The notes below the pieces were generated by a model, which made no database searches, had not been told where the DNA came from, and saw nothing but the letters and a program-made list of their open reading frames with translations. A program made the position numbers and the translations under genes. Positions 9,103 through 17,584 of a stretch of 64,000 nt of DNA are shown in pieces (positions within the stretch are counted from its first letter, which is position 1; each line of letters opens with the position of its first letter). The stretch is from Comamonas terrigena NBRC 13299 (GTDB lineage Bacteria; Pseudomonadota; Gammaproteobacteria; Burkholderiales; Burkholderiaceae_C): assembly GCF_006740045.1 (NCBI RefSeq), contig NZ_AP019749.1:434001-498000 (forward strand), in the 5' to 3' direction.

Positions 9103-10244
9103 ATCACCTCCAGTTCGGCGTTCAGTGCGCCGGCGGACTTGATGGCCTGCAGGATGGCCAGCAGATCCTGGGGAGTGGCCCCCAGGGCGTTGAGGGAGCG
9201 CACCACGTCGGACAGCTGGGGCGAGGCGGGCATGTTGATGACCTTGCCCGGCTCTTGCGAGACCTGGATGGAGGCTTTTTCCGCCACCACTGTCTGGCCT
9301 TGCGAGAACGGGCCTGGCTGGCTGATGACGGGGGTGGAATTGATGGTGATGGCCAGGTTGCCGTGGGCAATGGCGCAGGGGCCCAAGGTCACGGCCTGGT
9401 TCATCACGATGGAGCCGGTGCGGGCGTTGATGACCACCTTGGCGGCCGGCTTGCTGTTTTGCAGCGTCAGCTCTTCGATGTCGGCAATGAAGCTGACCCG
9501 GGCGCCCGACAGCTCGGGGGCGCGCACTTCCACGGTACGGCCATCCAGCGCTGTCGCGGTGCCCGCGCCGTGGCGGTTGTTGATGGCCTTCACGACCTGG
9601 CTGGCCATCTGAAAATCCGAGGCGTTCAAGCCCAGGCGGATGGTGCTGCCTTCGTTGAGCGGCGTCGGGATGGCGCGTTCCACCTGGCCGCCCAGCGGAA
9701 TGCGGCCGGCGCTCAGGTGGTTGATCTGGACCTTGGAGCCGGCCTGGGAGGCCCCGGCACCACCCACCACCATATTGCCCTGGGCCAGCGCGTAGATTTC
9801 GCCGTCGGCACCGCGCAGCGGGGTGACGATCAGCGTGCCGCCCTTGAGCGACTTGGCGTTGCCCATGGAGGACACCACCACGTCAATCTGCTGGCCGGGC
9901 TGGGAGAAGGGGGGGAGCTCGGCGGTGACGATCACGGCCGCCACGTTCTTGAGCTGCAGACTGTTCATGTTGGCAGTCGCCGGCAGCGTGATGCCCATTT
10001 GCTGGAGATAGTTCGCCAGCGTCTGCGTGGTGTAGGGCATCTGCGTGGTCTGGTCGCCCGTGCCATCGAGGCCGACCACCAGGCCATAACCGGTCAACTG
10101 GTTGCTGCGTACGCCTTGCACGGCAGCCACTTCCTTGATGCGCACGGCCTGTGCGGGCGGTGCCAGCATGCTGCCGCACAAGGCAGCGAGCAGGAAAATG
10201 CCGTGAGCTGTGCGGAACTTGGGAAGTGTGGACAGTACTTTCAT
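9099..10244 (-). CDS. flgI: Flagellar P-ring protein FlgI
   Basis: 381 residues from the ATG at 10244. A TTG nine bases upstream in frame was not preferred because the ATG opens the signal peptide cleanly. The signal peptide ends ...LAPPAQA before VRIKEVAAVQGVR. The family signature GYGLVVGLDGTGDQT follows, and the C-terminus has the usual PQLSDVVRSLNALGATPQDL. FlgI polymerises in the peptidoglycan layer as a bushing for the rod, with FlgA as chaperone. It lies 21 bases downstream of flgH and overlaps flgJ. Confidence 0.96.
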   Translation of the reverse strand: MKVLSTLPKFRTAHGIFLLAALCGSMLAPPAQAVRIKEVAAVQGVRSNQLTGYGLVVGLDGTGDQTTQMPYTTQTLANYLQQMGITLPATANMNSLQLKNVAAVIVTAELPPFSQPGQQIDVVVSSMGNAKSLKGGTLIVTPLRGADGEIYALAQGNMVVGGAGASQAGSKVQINHLSAGRIPLGGQVERAIPTPLNEGSTIRLGLNASDFQMASQVVKAINNRHGAGTATALDGRTVEVRAPELSGARVSFIADIEELTLQNSKPAAKVVINARTGSIVMNQAVTLGPCAIAHGNLAITINSTPVISQPGPFSQGQTVVAEKASIQVSQEPGKVINMPASPQLSDVVRSLNALGATPQDLLAILQAIKSAGALNAELEVI

Positions 10245-10265
10245 ACTGCCCAATTCTGGAGAGGA

Positions 10266-11009
10266 TCAGAACGGCATAAAGTTCAAAAAGAACGAGGACA
10301 ACCAGCCAATTGACTGGGCTGATCCCTGCTGGCCGCGGCTGCGCGACTCCACGCGCACATTGGCCACCTGGGTGGAGGCAATCACGCTGTTGGGCTGCAG
10401 CATGTAGGGGTCCACGGTGCCGGTGAAACGCAGCACATCGACGTTGTGGTTTACGCCGATCTGCTTCTCGCCCGCCACGATCAGGTGGCCGTTGGGCAGC
10501 ACATCGATGACGGTGGTGGTGATGGAGCCGGTGAAGGCGTTGGCGCTTTCGGTGCCGCCGGCGCCGGAGAACTTGTTGTCGCTTTCCATGCCGGCGCCGA
10601 GCTTGCCCAGAATGCTGGCGCCGGGCTTCATGAACGGAATGGCGCTGACGCTGGAGTTCATCTCGTTGCTGCGGTTGACGCTGGACGACTGCTTCTGGCT
10701 GGCCGTGACCTTTTCCGTGATGGCAATGGTCACGATATCGCCCACCAGGCGGGCCTTGCGGTTTTCAAACGGCGGGCGGTAGCGGTTGCTCTGGAACAGG
10801 CTGCCGGTCGTGGTCGCAGACGGAGCGGGCGCGGTGATGGCGGCGGCCGTCAGCGGCTGGGTGGGCAGACCCATTTCCACCGGCGGCGGATCGTTGAAGG
10901 CGCAGCCGCTCAGGACCAGGGTGGCGCCGATCCAGATGCTGGTGCGCAGGGGCGGGCGGCCAGGGGTCGGGCGGTGCGACAGCAGCGAAAAACGGGAGGG
11001 CGTGGTCAT
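10266..11009 (-). CDS. flgH: Flagellar L-ring lipoprotein FlgH
   Basis: About 247 residues from the ATG at 11009. A longer in-frame extension to 11057 would put a non-signal-like stretch before the signal peptide. The lipobox is LVLSGC, giving a lipidated cysteine near residue 36. Further on are GSLFQSNRYRPPFENRKARLVGDIVTI and DVLPNGHLIVAGEKQI, both typical of FlgH. FlgH forms the outer-membrane ring of the basal body. The 126-base gap between flgG and this start is larger than the other gaps in the operon and holds a strong inverted repeat. Confidence 0.95.
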   Translation of the reverse strand: MTTPSRFSLLSHRPTPGRPPLRTSIWIGATLVLSGCAFNDPPPVEMGLPTQPLTAAAITAPAPSATTTGSLFQSNRYRPPFENRKARLVGDIVTIAITEKVTASQKQSSSVNRSNEMNSSVSAIPFMKPGASILGKLGAGMESDNKFSGAGGTESANAFTGSITTTVIDVLPNGHLIVAGEKQIGVNHNVDVLRFTGTVDPYMLQPNSVIASTQVANVRVESRSRGQQGSAQSIGWLSSFFLNFMPF

Positions 11010-11056
11010 GGCAGGTATTCCATTCGCAAAATCAGGAGTGGCTGGAGCAAGCACCA

Positions 11057-11092
11057 CAAGGTTTTCAAGGTGGACTTCACCTGAAAACCTTG
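11057..11092 (-). repeat. Long hairpin between flgG and flgH
   Basis: An inverted repeat pairs CAAGGTTTTCAAGGTG (11057-11072) with CACCTGAAAACCTTG (11078-11092). Fifteen base pairs form around a five-base loop, with one bulged base. There is no T-run on either side, so it is not a classical intrinsic terminator. It could be a processing or stability element that sets FlgG and FlgH levels apart. The pairing is seen directly; the role is inference. Confidence 0.7.
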
Positions 11093-11135
11093 CTGGATGC
11101 GCTGAAGCAGCTCACTTAATAAGAGAGCTTGAGAA

Positions 11136-11918
11136 TCAGAGCTGCGAGAGCTTGGCCAGCATCTGGTCACTGGTGGAGATGGCCTTGGAATTCATTTCGT
11201 AGGCACGCTGGGTCTGGATCATGGCCACCAGTTCTTCCACCACGTTCACATTGGACGATTCCAGAAAGCCCTGCATCACCGTGCCCAGATTGTTGGAGCC
11301 GGGTGTGCCCGCCTGCGGCGTGCCCGAGGCCGGGGTTTCACGGAACAGGTTCTCGCCCAGCGGCTCCAGGCCGGCGGGATTGATGAACGATGCCGTATTC
11401 AGCTGGCCGATCTGCTGGGGGGTGGCGCTGCCGGACACCGTCACTTCCACCAGGCCGGTCTTGCTGATGCTCAGGCGGGTGGCGTTGGCCGGCACGGTGA
11501 TGCCGTCCAGCAGCGGGTAGCCGCCGGCGGTGACCAGCTGGCCGGTGCCGTTCTTGCTGAAGGTGCCGTCACGGGTATAGGCCGTGGTGCCGTCGGGCAT
11601 CTGGATCTGGAAGAAACCATCGCCGCTGATGGCCACATCCAGGTCCTTGCCGGATTCCAGCGGCGTGCCCTGGGTGAAGTTGCGGGTGGTGGCCACGGTG
11701 CGCACGCCCAGGCCCAGGTGCATACCGGTGGGCAGGGTGTTTTGCTCGTCGGCCTGGGAACCGACCTGGCGCAGGTTCTGGTAGATCAGGTCTTCGAACA
11801 CGGCGCTCTGGCGCTTGTAGCCGGTGGTCGAGACGTTGGACAAGTTGTGCGAGACCACGTCCATGTTGGTCTGCTGGGCCTGCATGCCGGTCTTGGCAAT
11901 CCACAGGGAATTCATCAT
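11136..11918 (-). CDS. flgG: Flagellar distal rod protein FlgG
   Basis: 260 residues, the standard FlgG length. N-terminal MNSLWIAKTGMQAQQTNMDV then VSHNLSNVSTTGYKRQ and C-terminal NVNVVEELVAMIQTQRAYEM are the paired rod-protein signatures. FlgG builds the distal rod on FlgF and below the hook. The ATG at 11918 is preceded by an AAGGAA at normal spacing; a second in-frame ATG follows immediately. It sits 43 bases after flgF in the flg operon. Confidence 0.97.
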   Translation of the reverse strand: MMNSLWIAKTGMQAQQTNMDVVSHNLSNVSTTGYKRQSAVFEDLIYQNLRQVGSQADEQNTLPTGMHLGLGVRTVATTRNFTQGTPLESGKDLDVAISGDGFFQIQMPDGTTAYTRDGTFSKNGTGQLVTAGGYPLLDGITVPANATRLSISKTGLVEVTVSGSATPQQIGQLNTASFINPAGLEPLGENLFRETPASGTPQAGTPGSNNLGTVMQGFLESSNVNVVEELVAMIQTQRAYEMNSKAISTSDQMLAKLSQL

Positions 11919-11961
11919 GGCAAGGGTTCCTTCCGTATTCGGTGTGTGGGCTGCGCGTGGA

Positions 11962-12699
11962 TCAGCCGTTCATGCTCAGCAGCTGGCTGGCCGTCTTGTC
12001 ATTGCTTTCGGCCGTTTGCAGCATCTTGATCTGCTGCTCGAACTGGCGCGAGGCGGCGATCATGCCCACCATCTGTTCGACGGCGTTCACGTTGGAGCCT
12101 TCCAGGGTGCCGGCCACCAGACGGGCATTGCCGTCGTTGGGTAGGTCGCCGTTCACACCACGGAACAGACCGTCATCGCTGCGCTTGATGGCCTGGTCGG
12201 CCGTGGGGGTGACCATCTTGAGGCGGCCTATGCTCATGGGTGGCTGGTTGGGCAGCGTGGCCACCACGGTGCCGTCGGCACCGAAGTTGAGCTTGGCGTT
12301 CTGGGGAATGTCGATGGGCGTGCCGCCATCGGACAGCACGGGCAGGCCGGTGGCGGTGACCAGCTGACCCTGCTCGGTCACTTCCAGTGCGCCGTTGCGG
12401 GTGTAGGCCTCCATGCCGTCCATGCCCTGCACGGCAAACCAGGCGTTGCCACGGGCCATGAGGTCGGTGTTCTTGCCGGTGGTCATGGCCGGGCCGGGAG
12501 TTTCCAGGTGGCCGGACGTGGCGTCCAGCGCAAACACGCGGGTGGTGGAGCCCTGGCCTTGCACGGGGACCGAACGGAATGTGGTCATTTCCGAACGGAA
12601 GCCCGTGGTCGAGGCATTGGCCAGGTTGTTGGACAGCACCGCCTGCCGCTGGGCAGCGGCGTTGGCACCGGTCATGGTGGTGTAGATGATGCGGTCCAT
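11962..12699 (-). CDS. flgF: Flagellar proximal rod protein FlgF
   Basis: 245 residues, typical of FlgF. The start DRIIYTTMTGANAAAQRQAV followed by LSNNLANASTTGFRSE is distinctive for FlgF rather than FlgG or FlgE, and the C-terminus has SNVNAVEQMVGMIAASRQFE. It is one of the proximal rod proteins. AGGAG lies just before the ATG. It is encoded between flgE and flgG as in most gram-negative flg operons. Confidence 0.96.
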   Translation of the reverse strand: MDRIIYTTMTGANAAAQRQAVLSNNLANASTTGFRSEMTTFRSVPVQGQGSTTRVFALDATSGHLETPGPAMTTGKNTDLMARGNAWFAVQGMDGMEAYTRNGALEVTEQGQLVTATGLPVLSDGGTPIDIPQNAKLNFGADGTVVATLPNQPPMSIGRLKMVTPTADQAIKRSDDGLFRGVNGDLPNDGNARLVAGTLEGSNVNAVEQMVGMIAASRQFEQQIKMLQTAESNDKTASQLLSMNG

Positions 12700-12732
12700 T
12701 ACAAACTCCTAGTTGCGCGTGTCGGGTTGCGC

Positions 12733-13977
12733 TTAGCGCAGGTTGACCAGGGTCGAGAAGATCTGGTCCTGGGTCTTGATGGTCTGGGCGTTGGCCTGGT
12801 AGGCACGCTGCGCGGTCATCATGTTCACCAGTTCGGCCGTCAGGTCGACGTTGGACTCTTCCAGCGCATTGCCCTGGATATCGCCAAAGCTGCCGCTGCC
12901 GGCCGATCCATAGACGGCGGGGCCGGAGTCATTGGAGGCGAGCCAGTTGTTGTTGCCGTCGGGGATCAGACCCTGGGAGTTCGTGAACTTGGCCAGGGCG
13001 ATCTGGGCTTCGGCGCGGGTGACGCCGTTGGAGTAGGACGCCATCAGCGTGCCATCCTTGGAGACGTTGACGCTGGTCAGCTCGCCGGAGGCATAGCCGT
13101 CCTGCGTCAGCTTGGCCACGGACCAGGCGCTGCCGAACTGGGTGGCCTTGCTCAGGTCCATCTTCACCGCGAAGGGGCTGGCGGCACCCGTGGTGGGGGT
13201 GATGGTCAGCTCGAACGGGTCGGTGGGCGCTGCGGGGGGCGCGGGCGTGGCGCTGGCCAGGGTGCCGTCGGTGTTGAAGGTCAGCGTGCCGATGGGGTCG
13301 GTGGCCGTCAGGCTGTCATAGACCTCCCAGCTGTTGGGGCCGGTCTTCTCGAAGTACACCGATGCAGGGTGAGCCACGCCCAGGCTGTCATAGACCTGCA
13401 GCGAGGTGCCGTAGGTGGCGCGCGGTGTGGGTTCGATGGGGGGCGTGGCCGTTGCATCGCCTGCCGCCAGGTTGGCGCGTGCATCCAGGTTCAGGATGCC
13501 CGCCACGCTGGTGGTCTGCTTGGCAGGAATGGGGGCGCCGGTGGGGAAGGTCAACTCGGTCAAGGCCACGCTGTTGCGCTGGCCGGTGAGGGGGTCCACG
13601 GTGTAGCCCATGACCTTGTCGCCGTTCACGGTCTGCAATTCGCCGTTCTTGGTCAGCTGGAAGTTGCCGGAACGGGTGTAGGCCATGCCGCTGGAGGTGT
13701 TGACCACGAAGAAGCCGTCGCCGTTGATGGCCATGTCCAGACCGTTGTTCGTCGGAACGATCACGCCCTGGCTGAATTGCTGCGACACGGCGGCCACGCT
13801 CACGCCGATGCCGGCGTTGCTGCCGCTGGCGGCGCCCATGGCGCTGGCCACCATTTCATTGAACTCGGCACGCGAGGACTTGAAGCCGGAGGTGTTGCTG
13901 TTGGCGATGTTGTGGCCGATGACGTCCAGGTTCTTGCTGGAGGCGTTCAGGCCGGAGAGACCGTGATAAAAACCCAT
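12733..13977 (-). CDS. flgE: Flagellar hook protein FlgE
   Basis: 414 residues. N-terminal GFYHGLSGLNASSKNLDVIG then HNIANSNTSGFKSSRAEF, and C-terminal NVDLTAELVNMMTAQRAYQA, are the hook-protein signatures. The middle (about 140-330) is the exposed D1/D2 region. FlgE polymerises into the hook, with FlgD as cap and FliK as ruler. AGAGGAG is present upstream of the ATG. It follows flgD by 35 bases. Confidence 0.97.
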   Translation of the reverse strand: MGFYHGLSGLNASSKNLDVIGHNIANSNTSGFKSSRAEFNEMVASAMGAASGSNAGIGVSVAAVSQQFSQGVIVPTNNGLDMAINGDGFFVVNTSSGMAYTRSGNFQLTKNGELQTVNGDKVMGYTVDPLTGQRNSVALTELTFPTGAPIPAKQTTSVAGILNLDARANLAAGDATATPPIEPTPRATYGTSLQVYDSLGVAHPASVYFEKTGPNSWEVYDSLTATDPIGTLTFNTDGTLASATPAPPAAPTDPFELTITPTTGAASPFAVKMDLSKATQFGSAWSVAKLTQDGYASGELTSVNVSKDGTLMASYSNGVTRAEAQIALAKFTNSQGLIPDGNNNWLASNDSGPAVYGSAGSGSFGDIQGNALEESNVDLTAELVNMMTAQRAYQANAQTIKTQDQIFSTLVNLR

Positions 13978-14012
13978 GGTGTGTGCTCCTCTAAGAGATG
14001 TGATTCCCGGTC

Positions 14013-14660
14013 TTAGAAGACCGACTTGACGCCGCTGTAGTCGACGGTGGCACCGCTGCCCAGCTCCAGCATCAGCTTGCCGTTGCTCACCGTGGCGGCG
14101 ACGACGTTGCTGGCGGTCAGTGGCGTGACCTTGACGGTGCTTTCCGCGTTGGAGGCCTTCACGCTGTATTGCAGCTGCGACTTGTCGCCGGTGTATTTGC
14201 TGCCGTCCCAGGTGAAGTAGTTGCGGCCGGCATCCAGGCCGGTCATCTCGACCGTGTCCACCAGCTCGCCCGAGGCGTTGGTGATGGTCACGGTTACGTT
14301 CGCCGCCTTGCCGGCCAGCTCGAAGGCGGCTGTGGCTTGGCCTTCTTCGGTCACCGCCAGGCCATTGCCCTCGGTCAGCACAGTGTGGCCAATCAGGCTG
14401 CTGCCTTGCAGCATCTGCATCTGGTTGAACTGGCTGGTCACGCTGGAGACGGTGTCGTTGAGCTTTTCGATGCCGCTCACCGTGCTGATCTGCGCCATTT
14501 GCGAGGTCAGCTGGGCGTTGTCCATGGGGTTGGTGGGGTCCTGGTTCTTCAGCTGGGCCACCAGCAGGGTCAGGAACTTGTCCTGCATTTCCTGCGCGGA
14601 GGTCGCGCCGGAGCTGCTGGAAGAGGAAGAAGAGCTGTTGGAGCTGACGCCGTTGATCAT
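14013..14660 (-). CDS. flgD: Hook cap / hook assembly protein FlgD
   Basis: 215 residues. After a serine-rich N-terminus (residues 6-18, mostly Ser) comes the family motif DKFLTLLVAQLKNQDPTNPM, then a C-terminal FlgD Ig-like/Tudor region containing NYFTWDGSKYTG. FlgD caps the growing hook and is lost when the hook is finished. The poly-serine tract is the only oddity and is probably a flexible export-signal region. TAGGA precedes the ATG. Confidence 0.95.
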   Translation of the reverse strand: MINGVSSNSSSSSSSSSGATSAQEMQDKFLTLLVAQLKNQDPTNPMDNAQLTSQMAQISTVSGIEKLNDTVSSVTSQFNQMQMLQGSSLIGHTVLTEGNGLAVTEEGQATAAFELAGKAANVTVTITNASGELVDTVEMTGLDAGRNYFTWDGSKYTGDKSQLQYSVKASNAESTVKVTPLTASNVVAATVSNGKLMLELGSGATVDYSGVKSVF

Positions 14661-14689
14661 GGGGTCCTACTTTCTGGTGCTGCGGGCGG

Positions 14690-15094
14690 TTACTGGCCCA
14701 GCTGCAGCGTCTTGAGCAGCAGCGTCTTGGCGGTGTTCATCACTTCCACGTTGTTCTGGTAGGAACGGGAAGCGGAAATCATGTTGACCATCTCGTCCAC
14801 GGCATTGACGTTGGAGTGGGTCACATAGCCTTGTTCATCGGCCAGCGGGTGTTCCGGGTTGTGCACGCGGCGGCCGGGGGTGTTGTCTTCCTCCACACCT
14901 ACCACTTTGACGCCGGCCGAGCCGTCCTTGCCCATGGGGGCGGTCTGGAAGACCACTTCGCGGGCCTTGTAGACATCGCCGTTGGGGCCGGCGACGGCAT
15001 CCACGTTGGCCAGGTTGGAGGCCACGACGTTGAGGCGTTGCGACTGGGCGCTGATGGCGCTGCCCGAGACGCTGAAGATGGAGAACATGGACAT
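14690..15094 (-). CDS. flgC: Flagellar proximal rod protein FlgC
   Basis: 134 residues, standard FlgC length. The motif SIFSVSGSAISAQSQRLNVV continuing ASNLANVDA lies at the N-terminus and SNVNAVDEMVNMISASRSYQ at the C-terminus. FlgC is a proximal rod component exported with FlgB, FlgF and FliE. Two purine-rich tracts (AGGAATAGGAA) precede the ATG. The gap to flgB is 30 bases. Confidence 0.96.
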   Translation of the reverse strand: MSMFSIFSVSGSAISAQSQRLNVVASNLANVDAVAGPNGDVYKAREVVFQTAPMGKDGSAGVKVVGVEEDNTPGRRVHNPEHPLADEQGYVTHSNVNAVDEMVNMISASRSYQNNVEVMNTAKTLLLKTLQLGQ

Positions 15095-15124
15095 GGTGGG
15101 TTCCTATTCCTGGCGGTGCGTGGA

Positions 15125-15550
15125 TTACTGGCCGGTGATGGCGCTGAGCATGGTCTTGGACGAGCCGTTCAGGAAACGCAGCGTGGCTTCGTAGCGCACG
15201 GAGTTGTCCACGAAGTTGGCGCGTTCGCGGTCCAGGTCCACGGTGTTGTTGTCCATGCTGGGCTGCGAGGCGATGGAGTAGCCCAGCGTGGAATCCTGGT
15301 TGTGCCCGGTTTTGGCGGCAGGCAGCGGAATGTGCTGGGCGTGGCTGACGCTGCCGGCGCGCTGCTGCTGCATCTGGGCGGTGGGCTGTTCGGTGGCCTC
15401 ACGCAGGGTCTTGCCAAAGTCGAAGTCGCGGGCCACGTAGCCCGGTGTGTCGGCATTGGCGATATTGCTGGAGAGCATGCGCTGACGCTCGGCGCGCAGC
15501 ACCAGTGCGTTGCTGTGGAAATTCAATCCGCCGGTCATTTTGTCGAGCAT
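15125..15550 (-). CDS. flgB: Flagellar proximal rod protein FlgB
   Basis: 141 residues from the ATG at 15550, chosen because GAGAGGAA sits at good spacing before it. A longer reading from 15583 adds eleven residues with no homology. NFHSNALVLRAERQRMLSSN then IANADTPGYVARDFDF is the FlgB signature, and the C-terminus has NFVDNSVRYEATLRFLNGSS. It is the first gene of the minus-strand flgBCDEFGHIJKL run and is divergent from flgA. Confidence 0.95.
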   Translation of the reverse strand: MLDKMTGGLNFHSNALVLRAERQRMLSSNIANADTPGYVARDFDFGKTLREATEQPTAQMQQQRAGSVSHAQHIPLPAAKTGHNQDSTLGYSIASQPSMDNNTVDLDRERANFVDNSVRYEATLRFLNGSSKTMLSAITGQ

Positions 15551-15758
15551 GTGTTCCTCTCGCTTGCAATAGATGGCATCCATGCATCGACAGGACGCAG
15601 GAAGTGGGCTGATTATGGAAATCGGGTGGTTTTTCTAAAGCGCGAAGAACTGGGGGTTGGGCCGGCAGTTCCAGGGTTTGCGCGCAGGCATCTGGCTCTA
15701 CATTGCTGGCATCGCCTCGAAAGGGTTCGGGGCTGTCTGATATGAAAGCCTGTTCCTG
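15551..15758. promoter_or_regulatory. Divergent flgB / flgA control region
   Basis: 208 bases lie between the divergent flgB and flgA starts and must hold the promoters of both operons. I see no convincing sigma-28 or sigma-54 site. A TAAAGCGC near 15636 resembles part of a motif found before other early flagellar operons in this window. No protein-coding frame here looks real. Confidence 0.5.
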
Positions 15759-16496
15759 ATGTCCATTGCCCGCCGTGCTGCCGTCTCTGTCGCCACTTTC
15801 TGCCGCAAGCAGGGCGTGCTGGCGGCGGCGTGCGCGCTGGCAGCGGTGTCAGTGCACGCTCAGAGCGTGGAGCAGGTCAGCCAGCAATGGCTGAACAACG
15901 CGCTGGCGCAAGGCAGCGCTTCGCCGCAGGAAATGCCTTTGCGCCTGGAGGTGGAGCTGGGCAGACTGGATCCCCGCCTGAATCTGGCGCCGTGCGCCCG
16001 CATGGAGCCTTATCTGCCCAACGGCTCCAAGCTGTGGGGGCGTACCCGCATCGGTATCCGCTGCCTGGAAGGCAGTCGCCTGTGGAATGTGTTCATGCCT
16101 GTCACGGTCAAGGCCTGGGGTCCTGCCTGGGTGCTGACCAACAATGTCACCCTGGGGGACGTGCTGAGTCCCCAGGACGCCATGCAGTCCGAGGTGGACT
16201 GGGCGGCGGAAACGGCCGCCGTGATCGCCTTGCCGGACGACTGGGTCGGGCAGAGCGCGGCCCGCTCCCTGAGTTCAGGGCAGACCCTGCGACAGGGCAT
16301 GGTCCGGGCGCCGCAGCTGTTCAAGGCGGGATCGCCGGTCAAAGTGGTGGCTGGCGGCACAGGATTTCAAGTGACTTCGTCTGGCCAGGCACTTTCTGCC
16401 GGAGGGCAGGGGCAAGCCGTACGCGTTCGCATGGATAATGGCCGGATTGTCTCCGGTACGGTCAATGCGAGAGGGGAAGTCGTCGTCAACCAGTAG
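15759..16496 (+). CDS. flgA: P-ring assembly chaperone FlgA
   Basis: 245 residues. An N-terminal signal peptide ends near ...AAVSVHA before QSVEQV, consistent with periplasmic export. PLRLEVELGRLDPRLNLAPC and the later GQTLRQGMVRAPQLFKAGSP match the FlgA/SAF-domain family. FlgA is a periplasmic chaperone for FlgI polymerisation. It is divergent from flgB and followed 91 bases later by flgM, which has its own promoter in the gap. Confidence 0.93.
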   Translation: MSIARRAAVSVATFCRKQGVLAAACALAAVSVHAQSVEQVSQQWLNNALAQGSASPQEMPLRLEVELGRLDPRLNLAPCARMEPYLPNGSKLWGRTRIGIRCLEGSRLWNVFMPVTVKAWGPAWVLTNNVTLGDVLSPQDAMQSEVDWAAETAAVIALPDDWVGQSAARSLSSGQTLRQGMVRAPQLFKAGSPVKVVAGGTGFQVTSSGQALSAGGQGQAVRVRMDNGRIVSGTVNARGEVVVNQ

Positions 16497-16522
16497 GTTG
16501 ACGCCGTTTCGAAAAGAAACAC

Positions 16523-16549
16523 TCAAGTTTTCCGGCACCCCGCCGATAG
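16523..16549 (+). promoter_or_regulatory. Sigma-28 (FliA) promoter of flgM
   Basis: TCAAGTTT (16523-16530), an 11-base spacer and GCCGATAG (16542-16549) match the flagellar sigma-28 consensus TAAAGTTT-N11-GCCGATAA at 14 of 16 positions. The site lies 38 bases before the flgM ATG. This is the best sigma-28 site I find in the window. It fits the known late control of flgM by FliA. Confidence 0.9.
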
Positions 16550-16587
16550 ACTGGATATCAAGCCCGCAAGCGGGCACTGGAGCACAC

Positions 16588-16908
16588 ATGAAGGTCGGAC
16601 AAAACGCAGAGCGGCTGGCACAGCTGCAACAAACCCAGATTCAAGCCGCGGCAGACAAAAAGGCCGGTACGGCCGGTGAAGCCCTGCAGCGCACCACCCA
16701 GACCGCCGCGGCCGGCGTGCCGGTGACGGTGTCGGATTCGGCGCGTTCACTCGATGTGAATGCCAAAAACCAAGGCGACATTGATGTTGCCAAGGTGCGC
16801 GCCATGCGTGAAGCCATTGCCAACGGCACGTTCTCGGTGAATGCCGGCGCCGTGGCCGACAAGCTGCTGGGCGATGCCAGCGACTTCCTGCGCCCTGTCT
16901 CCCGCTGA
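16588..16908 (+). CDS. flgM: Anti-sigma-28 factor FlgM
   Basis: 106 residues from the ATG at 16588. The C-terminal half, with DIDVAKVRAMREAIANGTFS followed by VNAGAVADKLL, is the sigma-28-binding region of FlgM. The N-terminal half is Ala/Gln/Thr-rich and probably disordered, as in known FlgM. FlgM holds FliA inactive until it is exported through the finished hook. A clear sigma-28 promoter precedes it. Confidence 0.93.
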   Translation: MKVGQNAERLAQLQQTQIQAAADKKAGTAGEALQRTTQTAAAGVPVTVSDSARSLDVNAKNQGDIDVAKVRAMREAIANGTFSVNAGAVADKLLGDASDFLRPVSR

Positions 16909-17049
16909 GATCTTCGCCCACCGGCGGCTGCGGCCCGCTCTTGCATGTTCTGCCTTCCGACCTTCGGCAGACCTGCATCGGCGGGCTTTGGCATTTCTGG
17001 CCCGGTGCCGCACAATGCATCCATTTTCTGACGGACGGAATATCGCGCT

Positions 17050-17430
17050 ATGCAACTTGAAGAAGCCTTGAACCATGTGGAAAGCCAGGTCCAGCTGATG
17101 GCCGCCTCGTTGACCGGCCAGGAAGGTGTGCCCGCTCCCGATGTGGTGAGTGAGCGCTTGCGCAGCTGTATGGTGGCTTTTTCCGGTCTGGCGCAGAATT
17201 TCACGCCGGAGCAGTTCACCCCGGCATTGCGCCAGCGCATGCAGGTGATCTCCCAGACCCTGGCCCTGCAGCGCGAACATCTGGTGCGCATGGGCGCCAT
17301 CACGGCACAGCAGGCCCAGGTCCTGGTGCCGCAGCAACGCGATGGCCACACCTACGGGGAGATGGCGTCGACGGCCGCACCGCAAGGCGGACGGGCGGCG
17401 GTTTCCAAGCTTTACCACATCAGCGGCTGA
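17050..17430 (+). CDS. flgN: FlgN-like export chaperone
   Basis: 126 residues, mostly helical by composition, at the position where flgN always lies (after flgM). FlgN is the cytoplasmic chaperone for FlgK and FlgL. Sequence conservation in this family is low, so the call rests on length, helical character and position more than on motifs. The gap to flgM is 141 bases and contains a small hairpin (16949-16971). A strong intrinsic terminator follows. Confidence 0.82.
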   Translation: MQLEEALNHVESQVQLMAASLTGQEGVPAPDVVSERLRSCMVAFSGLAQNFTPEQFTPALRQRMQVISQTLALQREHLVRMGAITAQQAQVLVPQQRDGHTYGEMASTAAPQGGRAAVSKLYHISG

Positions 17431-17452
17431 CGCTCTCTGCTCCTGAAAACGC

Positions 17453-17480
17453 AAAAGCCAGCGCATGCGCTGGCTTTTTT
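17453..17480 (+). terminator. Intrinsic terminator after flgN
   Basis: GCCAGCGCATGCGCTGGC forms a perfect palindromic stem, preceded by an A-run and followed by TTTTTT. Because of the A-run it can act in both directions and may also stop transcription coming from fliA on the minus strand. Confidence 0.9.
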
Positions 17481-17584
17481 GTGGGCGGTTGCTTCAGCCT
17501 GTTCAATGGCTGGAGTTCGTTTTGAGGTGGGGCAGCTTGCTGCATTGGACTGCAATGCAAGCGCTCCCCCAAGGGACGGGGTGT

